Of a stretch of DNA of 64,000 nucleotides, positions 12,714-23,816 are shown one piece after another (the stretch's first letter is position 1; every line of letters starts with the position of its first letter). The notes under the pieces were generated by a model. It did not search any database. It was not told where the DNA came from and saw nothing but the letters and a program-made list of their open reading frames with translations. The stretch comes from Pontederia crassipes (lineage: Eukaryota > Streptophyta > Magnoliopsida > Commelinales > Pontederiaceae): NCBI GenBank assembly GCA_030549335.1, contig CM060194.1:65376547-65440546 (forward strand), read 5' to 3'. The position numbers and the translations under genes are program-made.

Positions 12714-13580
12714 TAAGGCTGAGCACGGTCCGGGTGGTCGACCCAGACCGCATCGACCCGAAAAAATAGGAAAATAATTTGGCCCAGATCAAATTTGGGC
12801 CCGAACCGAGTCCAAATTAATAGATTTCAGGTCAGGACCGAATTTGTCATCCCAATATCCGACCCGAGTTACCTGTTCAATATATAAACTCCATTCCACA
12901 TGATTTTCTCATTTCACCCTCTCATTTTCTCTCTCACATCTCTCTCTTCGTCTCAGACTCTCACGCCCTCTCCCTCCCATCTCTCTCTTCATCTCTCACC
13001 CTCTCCCTTCCATCTCTCTCGCCCTCTCCCTCTTCCTCTCCCGGCGATGACGGCAGCGAGCCAGCGACGACGACTTCGGCCGACCTCCCTCTCCTGACTC
13101 CCTCTCTCTCTACTCGGTCGTCACGAGCGTCGCGATCAAGCGCCTAGCGGACGAATCCGGCCACCAGGCGCCGAATTTGACATCTCGAATTCGGCTGCCA
13201 AATGCTGGATCTGGCACCTGGCGGTCGGATTGGCCGTCAGGCGTCGGATCTGGCACCTGGCAGGCCGCCAGGCGTCGGATCTGGCCGCCAGGTGCCAGAT
13301 CATGATGCCTGACTCGCCTGGCGCCAGATCCGACGGTCGGATTTGACCCCTAGGTGAGCCGATCCGGTCGGATCTGGCCACTGGGGCCGATCTTCGACGT
13401 TCGCCCTACGATTTCCGGTCGCAAACTCGGTAACATTCCCGGATTGTCGGGTCTGACTCGAAACCGGATTCGGTCGGGTTCGGGTCCGGTACCGAGTCAA
13501 AAAATTTTTGATCCGACATAATCCGGGTGGAGACCGGGTTCACTTAGACCCGGACCTGATCCCGGGTTTGCTCAGCACTA
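12714..13580. mobile_element. Non-autonomous hAT-like element, 867 bp
   Basis: Termini TAAGGCTGAGCA (left) and TAGTGCTGAGCA (right, read on the minus strand) form a 12-bp inverted repeat with two mismatches. CTTCTAGG lies to the left (12706-12713) and CTTCTAGC to the right (13581-13588), an 8-bp target duplication with one mismatch, as hAT elements make. Both ends carry CCCGGACC / GGTCCGGGT subterminal motifs. The interior is a CT-rich tract (12900-13110) and a GC-rich array built on GCCAGGCGTCGGATCTGG (13140-13400). No transposase is present. Confidence 0.75.
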
Positions 13581-13589
13581 CTTCTAGCT

Positions 13590-14315
13590 AATAATTGAGC
13601 CTAGCTTAACACATTTGCATACGTTTATATAATTTCGTTCTCAGTTATGTTCATTGTTTTGTGATATAAAAAAACGTGTTATAAGGAGAACTCGAGCTAG
13701 GAATTAAGCTACACTATTTCACAAACATACTTTCTAGTCAAGTATATAAATGAAATAATTTATCCGTGAAATTTATATTTTTTATAAAACAAATAAGAAT
13801 ATGTTAAAATTCCGACAATAATGCCACCTATAAATGACATCATAAATAAGAGTGCATCATCATCATTATTATTATGCCAATTTAATCGAGTGTCCACGTG
13901 GTGGACCCTTTGATATGCAAGTATTTTTCTATTTTCTTAGATATATACAATTGAACTTGTCAGCAAGTTTCGATAAACTTAGTTACTCGTGTACATTTGC
14001 ATTTAGTAATTGTTGGCAATTACTAGTATTAGTTATCAGAACACATGCAATGAAGCTACATACCAACAATACCTGAATTGGAAAATTGTGAGACCCCGAG
14101 CAATACAAATAAATAAATAAATAAAGGGGAATTAGGAATTGAATCCTCAACTTTTTGAACATCAGAAACAAAATCATCACATCAAAATAAGTTTTTATGT
14201 CGAAATAGCATACTGAAAATATTTAAGAGAGCCGAATTTAATTTTATATTTTATATAATTGATATGCACAACTAATTAATTTTTTTTAAACGATGAAGCA
14301 AGGGCTCCATGGTAG
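13590..14315. other. AT-rich intergenic DNA
   Basis: Short AAT repeats (14105-14125) and nothing else that I recognise. Confidence 0.4.
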
Positions 14316-14318
14316 TCA

Positions 14319-15265
14319 GGGGTAAATTACACGAATGGTTCATCAACTTTGAGTCATTTTCAAATCGATCCTCCAATTTCAATTTGTACCAAGAACTTCT
14401 CTCATCTTTTATTTTCTTGCACGATTAGTCATCTTGACCGATGATGGTTGTTTTCTCGATTGCCTTGCGTACATGGCCGGCACGTGAGCCATTTCTCTCT
14501 CGTCCACGTCATCTAACGCTTCAAACTAGATAAATTACATGGATCGTCCACTAACTTTGAGTCGATTTCTAAATAGTCTCCCAACTTTAATATTATTGCA
14601 CGATTCATCCACTTGACCGGTAAGAAATATTTTCATGATTATCTTGCTGACGTGACGTAATAAAATATAATAAAAAAATTTAATTATATGGCATTACACA
14701 TTAAAAAATATTATAAAAATTTAAAGACGTGGACAAGCTTGCAGGGGGTGTCGGCCCCCCTCTCCAAGCTCGCCCACTGGCGAACTTCGCACAAGGGGTG
14801 CCAACGCCCCCTCACGAGCTCGTCGATGTCCCTATTATTTTTTTATTTTTTTATTAATTTTTATAATATTATATTATTTTTTATTATGTCATGTCAATAA
14901 GTTAATTTTTTAATATATTTTATTACACCACGTCAGCAAGGTAATTGAGAGACTATCTTTTATCAGTCAAGTGGATGAATCGTGTAATAATATTAAAGTT
15001 GAGGGACCGTTTATAAATTGATTCAAAGTTGGGGGATAATCCATGTAATTTACCCGATTTGCTAATGTTAAATGACGTGGATGATTTGAATAACGTGGAT
15101 GAAAAAGAAACACTCACGTGGCATCCACGTATGCAAGATAACCGAAAATTTTATTATCACCGATCAAGAGGACTAATCGTGTAAGAAAATAAAAGACGAG
15201 GAACTTTTTAATTATAAATTAAAGTTGTTGGATCAGTTCGAAAATCGGGGGACTAATCTAATTCC
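14319..15265. mobile_element. Outer foldback (long inverted-repeat) element
   Basis: The left arm starts GGGGTAAATTACACGAATGG and holds TCTTTTATTTTCTTGCACGA near 14405. The right arm (to about 15265) carries the reverse complement of the same blocks, for example TCGTGTAAGAAAATAAAAGA near 15176 and CACGTGGCATCCACG near 15115. The arms are about 200 bp. The GGGTAAATTACA start is common in plant hairpin MITEs. The target duplication is not clear, so the class is not assigned. Confidence 0.6.
14528..15055. mobile_element. Inner foldback element nested in the outer one
   Basis: The ends are AGATAAATTACATGG and, reversed, GGGTAAATTACATGG. The arms run about 130 bp, containing AACTTTAATATTATTGCACG (left) and its reverse complement near 14985. 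They include the CGTCAGCAAG/CTTGCTGACG pair. The interior (14700-14850) is a small GC-rich island with mirror-like CCCCC and GGGGG blocks. The element shares its terminal sequence with the outer one, so a family member inserted into, or rearranged within, a relative. Confidence 0.6.
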
Positions 15266-15270
15266 GACCG

Positions 15271-16470
15271 TGAGTCATCTCAATCGATTGATCGCATAAG
15301 AAACACGCCAATCTGTTGCATGCAGGCATATGCACATATATGGTCTCGGTCTACCAAAACTTTTCATTGGGCGTCGTCGTCAAAGGTTGTTGGAAACAGT
15401 AGGTGACCCCCGCGACGACGACGACAACGGCGACGGCGACGACGACGCCGGTGCAGTATAGCCCTCGTCGTCATTTTTTATTGTTTATTTTCTTGTGTCC
15501 ACACCACACCACACAGCACATCGGTCTCGGCTACCTCCCCCGCGCGCTTGTCGTTATCCTACTCCTACGCATCTGCGTCTTTCTCTCATCGCAAAATGTT
15601 ATTTTTCCACAGACAAATAACGAGCAGGTCGTCAAACTGTGGCACTGTTACGTGGGACCCCACGGAGCTCCGAAATTTTGATTCTAGTGTGCAAGACTTG
15701 TTAAAGATTAAATTTCGTATCGTTCATAGTCTTTCAGACTTTAATCCTTGAGATATAATTAATGAAACTTCCTTTGGAAGAAAAAAAAAATCGTTCATAG
15801 ACTTTTGAGACTTAAACTCACATGTTTCTCGTGTTGACGTGCAGGGACTGATCTTAAATATGTATAACAGTAAAACCCACCTCCCAATCAACGAATCGGA
15901 CTTGGGACGGAGGGAATAGAAACTCTTCATCTTTTCATTTAGCTCAGGACAACACTAAATTAATTGAAATTTCAACATGGTGGATCGAAAGATAAATCCA
16001 TGTAAATTAAATGCTCGGAATAGTTTCCCGAAGATGTGTGACAATCGAAAAAACAATCACCACCCAAATTTAAATTTAAAATGACCAAATAGATTTACTT
16101 TACTTATCTATATATTTATGACATCTATAATTGATAGGTCAACTCTATTAAATGGCCAAATAGGCAAATACAGTTTTTTGTATAAGTCTGAAAAGTTATT
16201 ATAATTTCATAAAAAATGCTCATCCCCCGGTCATTATTAAATCTGTCTTTCAGTACGTATAACAGACTAAAATTATCAGTTAATATATATCAATAAGTGA
16301 TAGGCTAATAGTATTAGCTTATATTTATATGAGCAGTATGTATACCTAATAAACTAATAACCAATACATACGTGCTTTTGAGCGGCACGACCAGTTGGAC
16401 CGTCGTCCGATTGGCATAAGAAAACTTGTAACCATCTTAAACGAATACGTCGAATAGCAAACTGAAACTC
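15271..16470. other. Intergenic DNA with a CGA/CGG-rich patch
   Basis: A GACGACGACAACGGCGACGG type run lies at about 15410-15455. The rest is AT-rich. The frames at 15403-15751 lack any recognisable protein and follow the repeat composition. Confidence 0.4.
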
Positions 16471-17317
16471 CATATGTAACATCCCAACATTTCACCAAAG
16501 GTAATATAATAATTTTATAAGTTAACTAAAATTCTTGATGGATTGAAGGTGATAGTAAGAATAATTTGAGAAGGAATACGAATAAAAAGAAAGAGTAATC
16601 TTACGTGAAGAAGAAATTAGAATTAGAGCAGAATTAAAAGTATAATTAGAAGAAAAAAGAAAAAAAGAATGTTAAATCTAATGGAAGTAGAAATTATAAT
16701 TAAATTATTATTAGAAATTTCAATTTGATTTGATATCTAAATAAAAATATAGGGCACATAATAGGAAAGGATTAGCAGTTTTGCGATTTAATAATATTTC
16801 AGCAATTAAAATAATAATAATAAATTAGATAATAAAATATTATTATGTGAAGTAATTCCAAAATTTGAAGAAACGAAAGAAATAGAAGGAAGAAATGAAA
16901 ATATAATTTGAGTGAGAGAAGTTATTGTTAAGAGATGGAGATAGAGTTTGAGTGAGAGAAGTTGTGGAAAAAATAAGAAGGAATTTGAGTAGAGATGAAT
17001 TTTGATAAACATGATTACAGAATAATTGGTTAAATTTATATTTAATTAAATTTAAATATTTAATAAAAGATGATTAATGATAAATGATCATGATTGATGT
17101 AGAATTAGTCCAAGGTTCATGAGAATAAAAAACTTTTATTAAAAATTATAAATAGAGTCTAAAGGGTGGCTACAAACTCTTATTAGCCTTACAAATTTTT
17201 TACACCACGAGCCCCTCTTTCTTTTTTATTTGCACACTTATCGAGATGATCCATATGCGTTTCGAAGCCTACACAAAGGGGAACGTCTTCCAAGTGGTGG
17301 TCGAGTTTCTGAACATT

Positions 17318-18425
17318 GTTCGAGCGTTACAGCGGACTGAAGTCTCGACATTCATCAGTTTCTAACAGACAAGATCAAAGTTCATTTTCAACCAATTTAA
17401 AGTTCGTAGGGATCCCTATATAGATCCTCAGGACCCTGTTCTATTATTGTAATATAGCATGGATTGATTGCTAATAGAATTGCATCATTGAAGCGTATAA
17501 AAATAGAATTGAAAGTTATGACGAAAACATGACCTCCTGATGACAGTGGAATTCGACCCGAGTTCTCCTCTGCTCAGCCTAGGTTCATTAGAACCCGGTG
17601 CGAGTTGATAAAGACCGGGTCGAGTTCATGTGTAACATGACTCAGGTTATAAACAATGCGATCGTAACTCGAAGCTGAATAGGAATAGGATGTCGGCAAC
17701 CCGGCCCGGGCTCTAGCAATCGAGAATTAGACAATTGAACCAGGCTAGCCCGGCCCGAGTTCACGTTAGACCCGACACGGGTTTCACCTTGGTTGTAGTT
17801 TGGATATTGAATTGTGGTAGACTCGGGTTCCACCCAACCCGACCCGAGTTATGACACATTGAAAAAATCGTTTGAGCATTACAGCCGGCTGAAGTCTCGT
17901 CATTCATCAGTTTCTAACAGACAAGATCCAAGTTCATTTTTCAACCAACTTAAAGTTCGTAGGGATCCCTATATAGATCCTTAGGACCCTTGTCCTATTA
18001 TTGTAATATAGCATGGATTGATTGCTAATAGAATTGCATCGTTAAAGCATATAAAAATAAAATTGAAAGTTACGATGAAAACATGACCTCCTGATGACAG
18101 TGGAACCCGATCCGAGTTCTCCTCTGCTCAGCCCAGGTTCATTAGAACCCGGTGCGAGTTGATAAAGACCGGGTCGAGTTCATGTGTAACATGACTCAGG
18201 TTATAAACAATGCGATCGTAACTCGAAGCTGAATAGGAATAGGATGTCGACAACTCGGCCCGGGCTCTAGCGATCGAGAATTAGACAATTGAACCAGGCT
18301 AACCCAGCCCGAGTTCATGTTAGACCCGACACGGGTTTCACCTTGATTGTAGTTTGGATATTGAATTGTGGTAGACTCAGGTTCCACCCAACCCGGCCCG
18401 AGTTATGACACATAAATTGAAAAAT
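17318..18425. repeat. Tandem segmental duplication, unit about 554 bp
   Basis: 17318-17868 is repeated at 17870-18425 with few differences. Shared anchors include TTCATCAGTTTCTAACAGAC, AGTTCGTAGGGATCCCTATA and GATTGATTGCTAATAGAATT. The unit is rich in CCCGG / GACCCG motifs. Matching open frames at 17642-17833 and 18196-18387 are a by-product, not genes. Confidence 0.9.
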
Positions 18426-18754
18426 TGGATTGCCGGACTGGCCCAAGTTTGTCTTAGCCCGGATCGAGTTTCGAGGATTTTAAATGTATTTTTAAGTATG
18501 TATTTATGGAAAATAGAATTGTTAAACAGTATTGATCATTTTTTATCATAACATTGATATGTGTTGATCGTGATATTGGTTGTAATTGTTATATCAATTA
18601 GTGATAATCGATAATTGAGAATCGTGATTGAAAAAATTTGATTATGGATTATTTGCCTATTGTTCAATTGACATAAATTGATAGATTGAATTATGGAGAT
18701 TAATTGTGCATCGTCTAATTGATGATGTGCAAAATAATATGATTAAATTATTAA

Positions 18755-19095
18755 ATTGGTAATTGAAATCTTCATGATCGATAGAGTGATATATGATCGA
18801 TGGAGACCCTTGTGGTCGATGGAGGCCTTTTGTAATCGATAGAGACTCATTGAGTTGATTGTTACTATATGAATAATTAATAGAGGCCCTTATGGTCGGT
18901 CGAGATGTTTATGGTCGATGGAAGCCCTTGTGATCAATTGAAACATTTGTGATCGATAGATGCCCTCGTGGTTGATGAAGGTCTATTGGGATCGATTGAG
19001 ATCCATTGTGATCGATGGAGGCCCTCGTGACTGATGAAGATCTATTGGGATCAATTGAGGTCCATTGTTATCGATGGAGACTGTTATGATCAATG
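18755..19095. repeat. Degenerate minisatellite (GATCGATGGAG type)
   Basis: Units close to TGATCGATGGAGRCCCTTGTG recur about ten times with heavy divergence. They lie in the same relative place in the LTR as the 20-bp minisatellite of the large LTR near 56000. Confidence 0.6.
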
Positions 19096-19799
19096 CATGT
19101 TTTGTTAATTGAATATTGAATTGATTGATAATTGAATAATGCGTTAGTGGCTCATGGATACTATTGATTGCTCCCTTTGTGACTAATTAATAATTGAATT
19201 GCTTCCTGGTGGCTGATGGACCATTAGTTGCACCCTAGTGGATGATGGATAATTGATCATTGATAAATTATTAATAGAATTGATAATTATTGATTGTAGT
19301 CTTCACCAACCTATGACCAATTGATAATTGATTTAAGATAATTAATAATTGAATTTAATGAATATGGGTGATAATGATATAGATAATTGTTATGATTGAC
19401 CTATTGATTATTATTAATTGATATTTATTTTGTTAAATCATAAATTACTTATAATTAATTATTTATTAATCTTTTTATTGATATTAACTCATGTATTCTA
19501 CGTACTGAGTTATCTCATTGCATTTTGCTCATGTACTTTGATCCATGCAGAATGAGACTATGACGATGGTGAGACGATTGATGGCTCATCGGACGAATTA
19601 TATGCACATTGGAGCCTGTTGTATAGTTATAGGCCCATAACCCACAAGTCCATAAATATTATATAGAAAGCTTTCACCATTGTAAATAGATTATTCTATT
19701 TAAGTTTTCCGCTAATGTAAGTTAGTAGGTTGACTAGTCAAAATTAAAAAAAAAATCAAGATATAGAATTGAGTAATGTCACCAAAATAACCTTTTGAG

Positions 19800-20469
19800 C
19801 AATGTTATCAAAATCAGACCAAACCGACCGATTCAACTACGAATCGATCGGTGATCCGTCCGGTCACATGTCAAAATAGATTTTGACATTGAATCGGAAA
19901 AATTCGATTGAACCAGGCTGATCGAAAGTTCAACTCATTTCAATTCAAATTTTGAAAAAAAATAAAAAAATGACAAAAATAGAAAAGTTAGAAAAGGGGA
20001 AAGAGAAAGGAATGCTAAAGATAGGGAATATGAATATGATATGTATAAAATTAAATGGAAATTGAAATAAAAAAAGGTAAGTATTTAAATTGAATAATGG
20101 AAAATTATTAAAGGGCATAAATAAAAGAAATAAAAAGGAAAGTGTTAAAGAAATAAATAAAATTTAAGATAAAATTTATAAATATAGCATCTATCGTCAT
20201 TAAATAATAGATATGAAATTAATAATAATCTATTTATATTTATATGTTAATCATTATTATTTATCATTATTAAAACTTTTAATAAATAAAAATTATGTTA
20301 CATTAAATTTTAATATTATTAGTACAATATTCATATATTATATCATATAATTTATATTATATATTTATAATTATTATAAATAATATTACTTTATTAAAAT
20401 CTGGTTGAACCCGATCGGATCGGTTTAACCGCGACCGGTAATGAATTCGGTCCAATTTTGAAAATATTG
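19800..20469. mobile_element. MITE, 670 bp, with imperfect terminal inverted repeats
   Basis: The left end CAATGTTATCAAAATCAGAC pairs with the right end read on the minus strand, CAATATTTTCAAAATTGGAC. Flanks CTTTTGAG (left) and CTTCTGAC (right) match at 6 of 8. Just inside both ends are CCGGTC / GATCGG motifs. The interior is AT-rich with no open frame. Superfamily is uncertain; an 8-bp target site would suit hAT. Confidence 0.55.
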
Positions 20470-20474
20470 CTTCT

Positions 20475-21158
20475 GACAAGTTGTCGGGAATTACTTCTTT
20501 TCTTTGGTAATGTTATATCTGATTTGAACACAAGGAAATTTGAAATGTTCGTCACAGAAACTTTTTTTTTTCAACTCTAACTATATAGTTACAAAAGAGA
20601 ACCACATAGATTACGTAACAAGTGGCACTTCTTCTACTCCTTCAATTCTCCATTTTGCATGGAAGAGATACATGTATGTATAAATAGAGTTTAACGTGGA
20701 ATGAGACCACTGAAGCGGCGACTGATGGTAGCTCGTTAGCACCCATTCTTCCTCGGGCAATGGAGAGCATCAAAACGCTGCATAGTTTCCTGTTCACATT
20801 TCTGAGGAGTCTTTCCTTTCCATGTGAAGAAATATTTCACATGTATTGGCGTACAAAAATACAGATATCATAAACAACATATACAGATTCCACATGACCC
20901 CAACCCCTCATGGCTGATCAAAAGAAAGGAAGCATTCATGAGTTCTTGGCCGTTCGGCACCTTCAAAATCCATTCCACCAATTATTTCAGGTTGATATTT
21001 AGTAGGACAGTCCTGTTCTCTACTGTTTAGGAGCATATGTGATGGCCCATCTTAGTCTGCACAGAAGTAAGGTAATCTTCGATGTGTTCGTTCGTTATCA
21101 TCCTTTATCATGTATTGATGACAACAACCAAGGAAGACATCCATCCCTTCATCTGGTA
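20475..21158. other. 3' flank of the PPR gene
   Basis: Presumed 3' untranslated region of the minus-strand PPR gene at its right edge, and ordinary intergenic DNA. No other feature seen. Confidence 0.35.
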
Positions 21159-23816
21159 TCATCCTTCCCAGTATCCTTCATCTCTGCACGAACAGTTACC
21201 ATCCTTGAAGTGGTGAAATTGTTCAGTGTCCCTAACGGTTATATCTCTCCGCATAATTTTAGAGATCAATTTTATAGTGGTATGACAGCTTTGACACATG
21301 TATAAATTTTTTGTAACTGAAATAGGCATCCCAGGTATTGTGTTGATGAGGCCAAAGGCAACAGCTAACCTCTCACTGTGGCCGCAAAAGACGTCAGCTT
21401 TAGATGCTTCATTCTTATTTTCAGGCCCATGATGAGGCAGAACAAAACCAGCTGCTCTGATCCTGTCATATATCCCATGCAGGACTGCGTTGATCTCCTT
21501 AATCTGTGGGTGTGACTCATCAGAACTGAGAAATGCATGCACAGCTCCCTTGACCTCCACCCAGCTGCATCCGGGGTCAACCTCTAGACCCTTCTCTCTC
21601 ATTGTCTTCCTCACCTTTGCCACTCTATCCCACCTACCATCATCAGCATATAAATTACACAACAGCACATAATACCCAACATTTTCGGCCTCCAACTCAA
21701 ATATATATTTTGCAGCAAGTTCACCAAGTTCAACCTGGCGATGAATCCTACATCCGTTCAACAAGGCTCCCCAAATGGCAGCATCCGGTTCAATGTGCAT
21801 ATCTTTTATGAACTGATGAGCTTGTTCCAAGAATCCGGCGCGACCCAAGAGGTCCACCATGCAAGCATAGTGCTTCAGATTAGGAATTATTGAGTAATCT
21901 CTGGCCATGCTGTTGAAGATATCCCAGCCCTGTCTTACCATGCCTGACCTACTGCAAGCACACAAGAGGGCAATGAACGTAACTTCATCTGGTTCCATAC
22001 CCAATTCCACCATTTCTTTGAAAAGTGCGATAGCTAGGTCTCCATATCCCTGTGCTGCATATCCAGAGAGCATAATGTTCCAGGATATCACATCTTTCTC
22101 TTCATGCATACTGAACTGTGTCCATGCATATTTGATCCCTCCACACTTGGCATACAAGTCCAAAATAGCATTCTGCAGGTATTGCTCAAATCCTATTCCA
22201 CTTCTCAAAGCCTGGGCATGAATTTCCTTCCCACACATTAATGCTCCAACTGCTGCACACGCGGACAGGGCAGCGATAAACGTGACAGAGTTGGGTTTCA
22301 CATCAGCCTGCATCTGTCGGAAGAAACTCAAAGCCTCAAAGCTCCGGTGATTGGTCCTGAATCCTGAGATCATCGAGCTCCAAGATATCACATTCTTCTC
22401 ACGCATGTGCCTGAAGACATCTAAAGCTTTGTCAATGCACCCACACTTGGAATACATGTCAAGGAGCGTATTTCCAACTATGGTGTACGGCATGAGCCTC
22501 ATGTCCCTAGCAAGATCATGCACCTTGATTCCGATATCCAGGCGCCCCAAGGAGGCACAAGCAGAGAGAACACTTGCAAACGTAACTTCATCAGGAACCA
22601 CATCATTGGCTTCCATTTGTTCGAACAACTCCAGGGCCTTGTGAGGTGCAGAACTTTTCTCGTAGCTTGATATCATAGCAGTCCATGATACAACATCTTT
22701 AGACTCCATAAGGCAAAAAACCTTTTCAGCCTCCTCTATGTTTCCAAGATTTGAATACATCTGAATCAATGAGTTTGGCACTGAGACATCAACAACAAAT
22801 CCCTTCTTGACAGCATAACCGTGAATCTCCTTCCCCAGTTTCTTCTCCCCTAAAATGCCAGATGCAGAAATCACACTAGTCATCGTCATCAAATCTGGCT
22901 CCAGAGGAGAAAGATCGTGCATCTTCAAGAACAACTCCAAACCCTCGGAGCACTCATCATTCTCGAAATATCCTGATATCATCGCATTCCAGGAGATGCA
23001 ATCTGTCCTTGGCATACCGTCGAACACCTTCCGGGCAGAGGTGCATTCTCCACATTTCGCGTACATGGTTATCAAGGCATTCAGCACATCGATCTCCGCT
23101 TCGAAACCCAACCTGACAAATTGCGCGTGCACCTCTCTTCCTGTCATGGAGTCAGGAACGCCTGCGCAGGCCCTCAGAACGCAGGGGAAAGTGTACAAGT
23201 CCGGCCGGACGCCGGACCATAGCATCCTTTGGTACAAGTCCAAGGCCTCGTCCAGGAACCCGGACTTCGCGTACCCGGCGACCATGACATTCCAGGAGAA
23301 GACATCCCGCTCCACCATTTTGCCGAACACCGACCACGCGGCGAGGAGATCCCCGAACCTGACGAACATGCTGAGGAGGGCGTTGCCAAGGCGGCAGCTG
23401 GGGCTACCGACGGAAGAGGAGAAAGAAGAGATGTGCGAGTAGACGCGGGAGCCTTCTGAGATCGCTCTTTTCCACTCACAGAGCCTGAGGAGGGCGATGT
23501 AGGTGTCGTCGTCGAGCCGGCGGCCTTCCGATGAGTCAACGAGTCGGAGGGCGCCGTCAAGGTCCCCGTGCATGCAAAGGCGGCGGATTTCGGTGTCCGC
23601 GCCGAAGGTGGCCTCATTTGAGGTCGAAGTGGTTGGGGTGAGTGAAGAGAGTAGCAGCTGCTGTTGCTGCTGCTGCCGCCGTTGTTGTTGGTTTTTGGGG
23701 TTTCCAGCGCCGGCGGACGTGACAGCAAGGTACCTATGAGCGCTGGAGTTGGCGGGACGACGGCGAACAGTGAGCAGGGGATTGGGAGGTTTATTGATGG
23801 ATAGTACAACCGCCAT
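21159..23816 (-). CDS. ECB2: PLS-type PPR protein with DYW domain, VAC1/ECB2-like chloroplast RNA-editing factor
   Basis: Intronless, 885 aa from the ATG at 23816, which sits in the strong context CAGCCATGGCGG. The same frame is open 36 nt further upstream but begins with TTG there. Residues 1-70 are Ser/Thr/Arg-rich with a poly-Gln stretch, suiting a plastid transit peptide. A long run of P, L and S repeats follows (signatures such as WNVMVAGYAKSG, WNAMISGYFEN, ALITMYAKCG), then E/E+ motifs (CSWVEVKG) and a DYW deaminase-like domain with HSE (in CGHSERLAVAFGLIN), CQSCH and HHFKDGNCSC, the expected zinc ligands. The segments LRLCEWKRA, LSMFVRFGDL, FSWNVMVAGYAK and SWNAMISGYFEN match what I know of Arabidopsis VAC1/ECB2 (At1g15510), which edits accD and ndhF transcripts and is needed for chloroplast development. 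The last residues are unusual (see findings). Confidence 0.9.
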   Translation of the reverse strand: MAVVLSINKPPNPLLTVRRRPANSSAHRYLAVTSAGAGNPKNQQQRRQQQQQQLLLSSLTPTTSTSNEATFGADTEIRRLCMHGDLDGALRLVDSSEGRRLDDDTYIALLRLCEWKRAISEGSRVYSHISSFSSSVGSPSCRLGNALLSMFVRFGDLLAAWSVFGKMVERDVFSWNVMVAGYAKSGFLDEALDLYQRMLWSGVRPDLYTFPCVLRACAGVPDSMTGREVHAQFVRLGFEAEIDVLNALITMYAKCGECTSARKVFDGMPRTDCISWNAMISGYFENDECSEGLELFLKMHDLSPLEPDLMTMTSVISASGILGEKKLGKEIHGYAVKKGFVVDVSVPNSLIQMYSNLGNIEEAEKVFCLMESKDVVSWTAMISSYEKSSAPHKALELFEQMEANDVVPDEVTFASVLSACASLGRLDIGIKVHDLARDMRLMPYTIVGNTLLDMYSKCGCIDKALDVFRHMREKNVISWSSMISGFRTNHRSFEALSFFRQMQADVKPNSVTFIAALSACAAVGALMCGKEIHAQALRSGIGFEQYLQNAILDLYAKCGGIKYAWTQFSMHEEKDVISWNIMLSGYAAQGYGDLAIALFKEMVELGMEPDEVTFIALLCACSRSGMVRQGWDIFNSMARDYSIIPNLKHYACMVDLLGRAGFLEQAHQFIKDMHIEPDAAIWGALLNGCRIHRQVELGELAAKYIFELEAENVGYYVLLCNLYADDGRWDRVAKVRKTMREKGLEVDPGCSWVEVKGAVHAFLSSDESHPQIKEINAVLHGIYDRIRAAGFVLPHHGPENKNEASKADVFCGHSERLAVAFGLINTIPGMPISVTKNLYMCQSCHTTIKLISKIMRRDITVRDTEQFHHFKDGNCSCRDEGYWEG

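Larger units (their letters stand above)
16475..19781 (+). mobile_element. Long solo-LTR-like repeat, probable Ty3/gypsy
   Basis: It starts TGTAACATCCC, the usual opening of long plant gypsy-type LTRs, after CCATA. The proposed right end, AATGTCA at 19781, is followed by CCAAA, a 4/5 match to the left flank. Near the right end a CTCATGTACTTTGATCCATG segment followed by CAG resembles the equivalent place in the 53955-56702 repeat (CATGCCCCTGCTTTGGGATT then TTGCAG). The length of 3.3 kb includes a 554-bp internal duplication; without it the length is close to 2.75 kb. No gag or pol is present. The right boundary is the weak point. Confidence 0.45.

Noticed and set aside
17642..18387. Two near-identical 63-aa frames on the minus strand
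   Set aside because: They exist only because the 554-bp unit is duplicated; there is no domain, and they lie inside a repeat.
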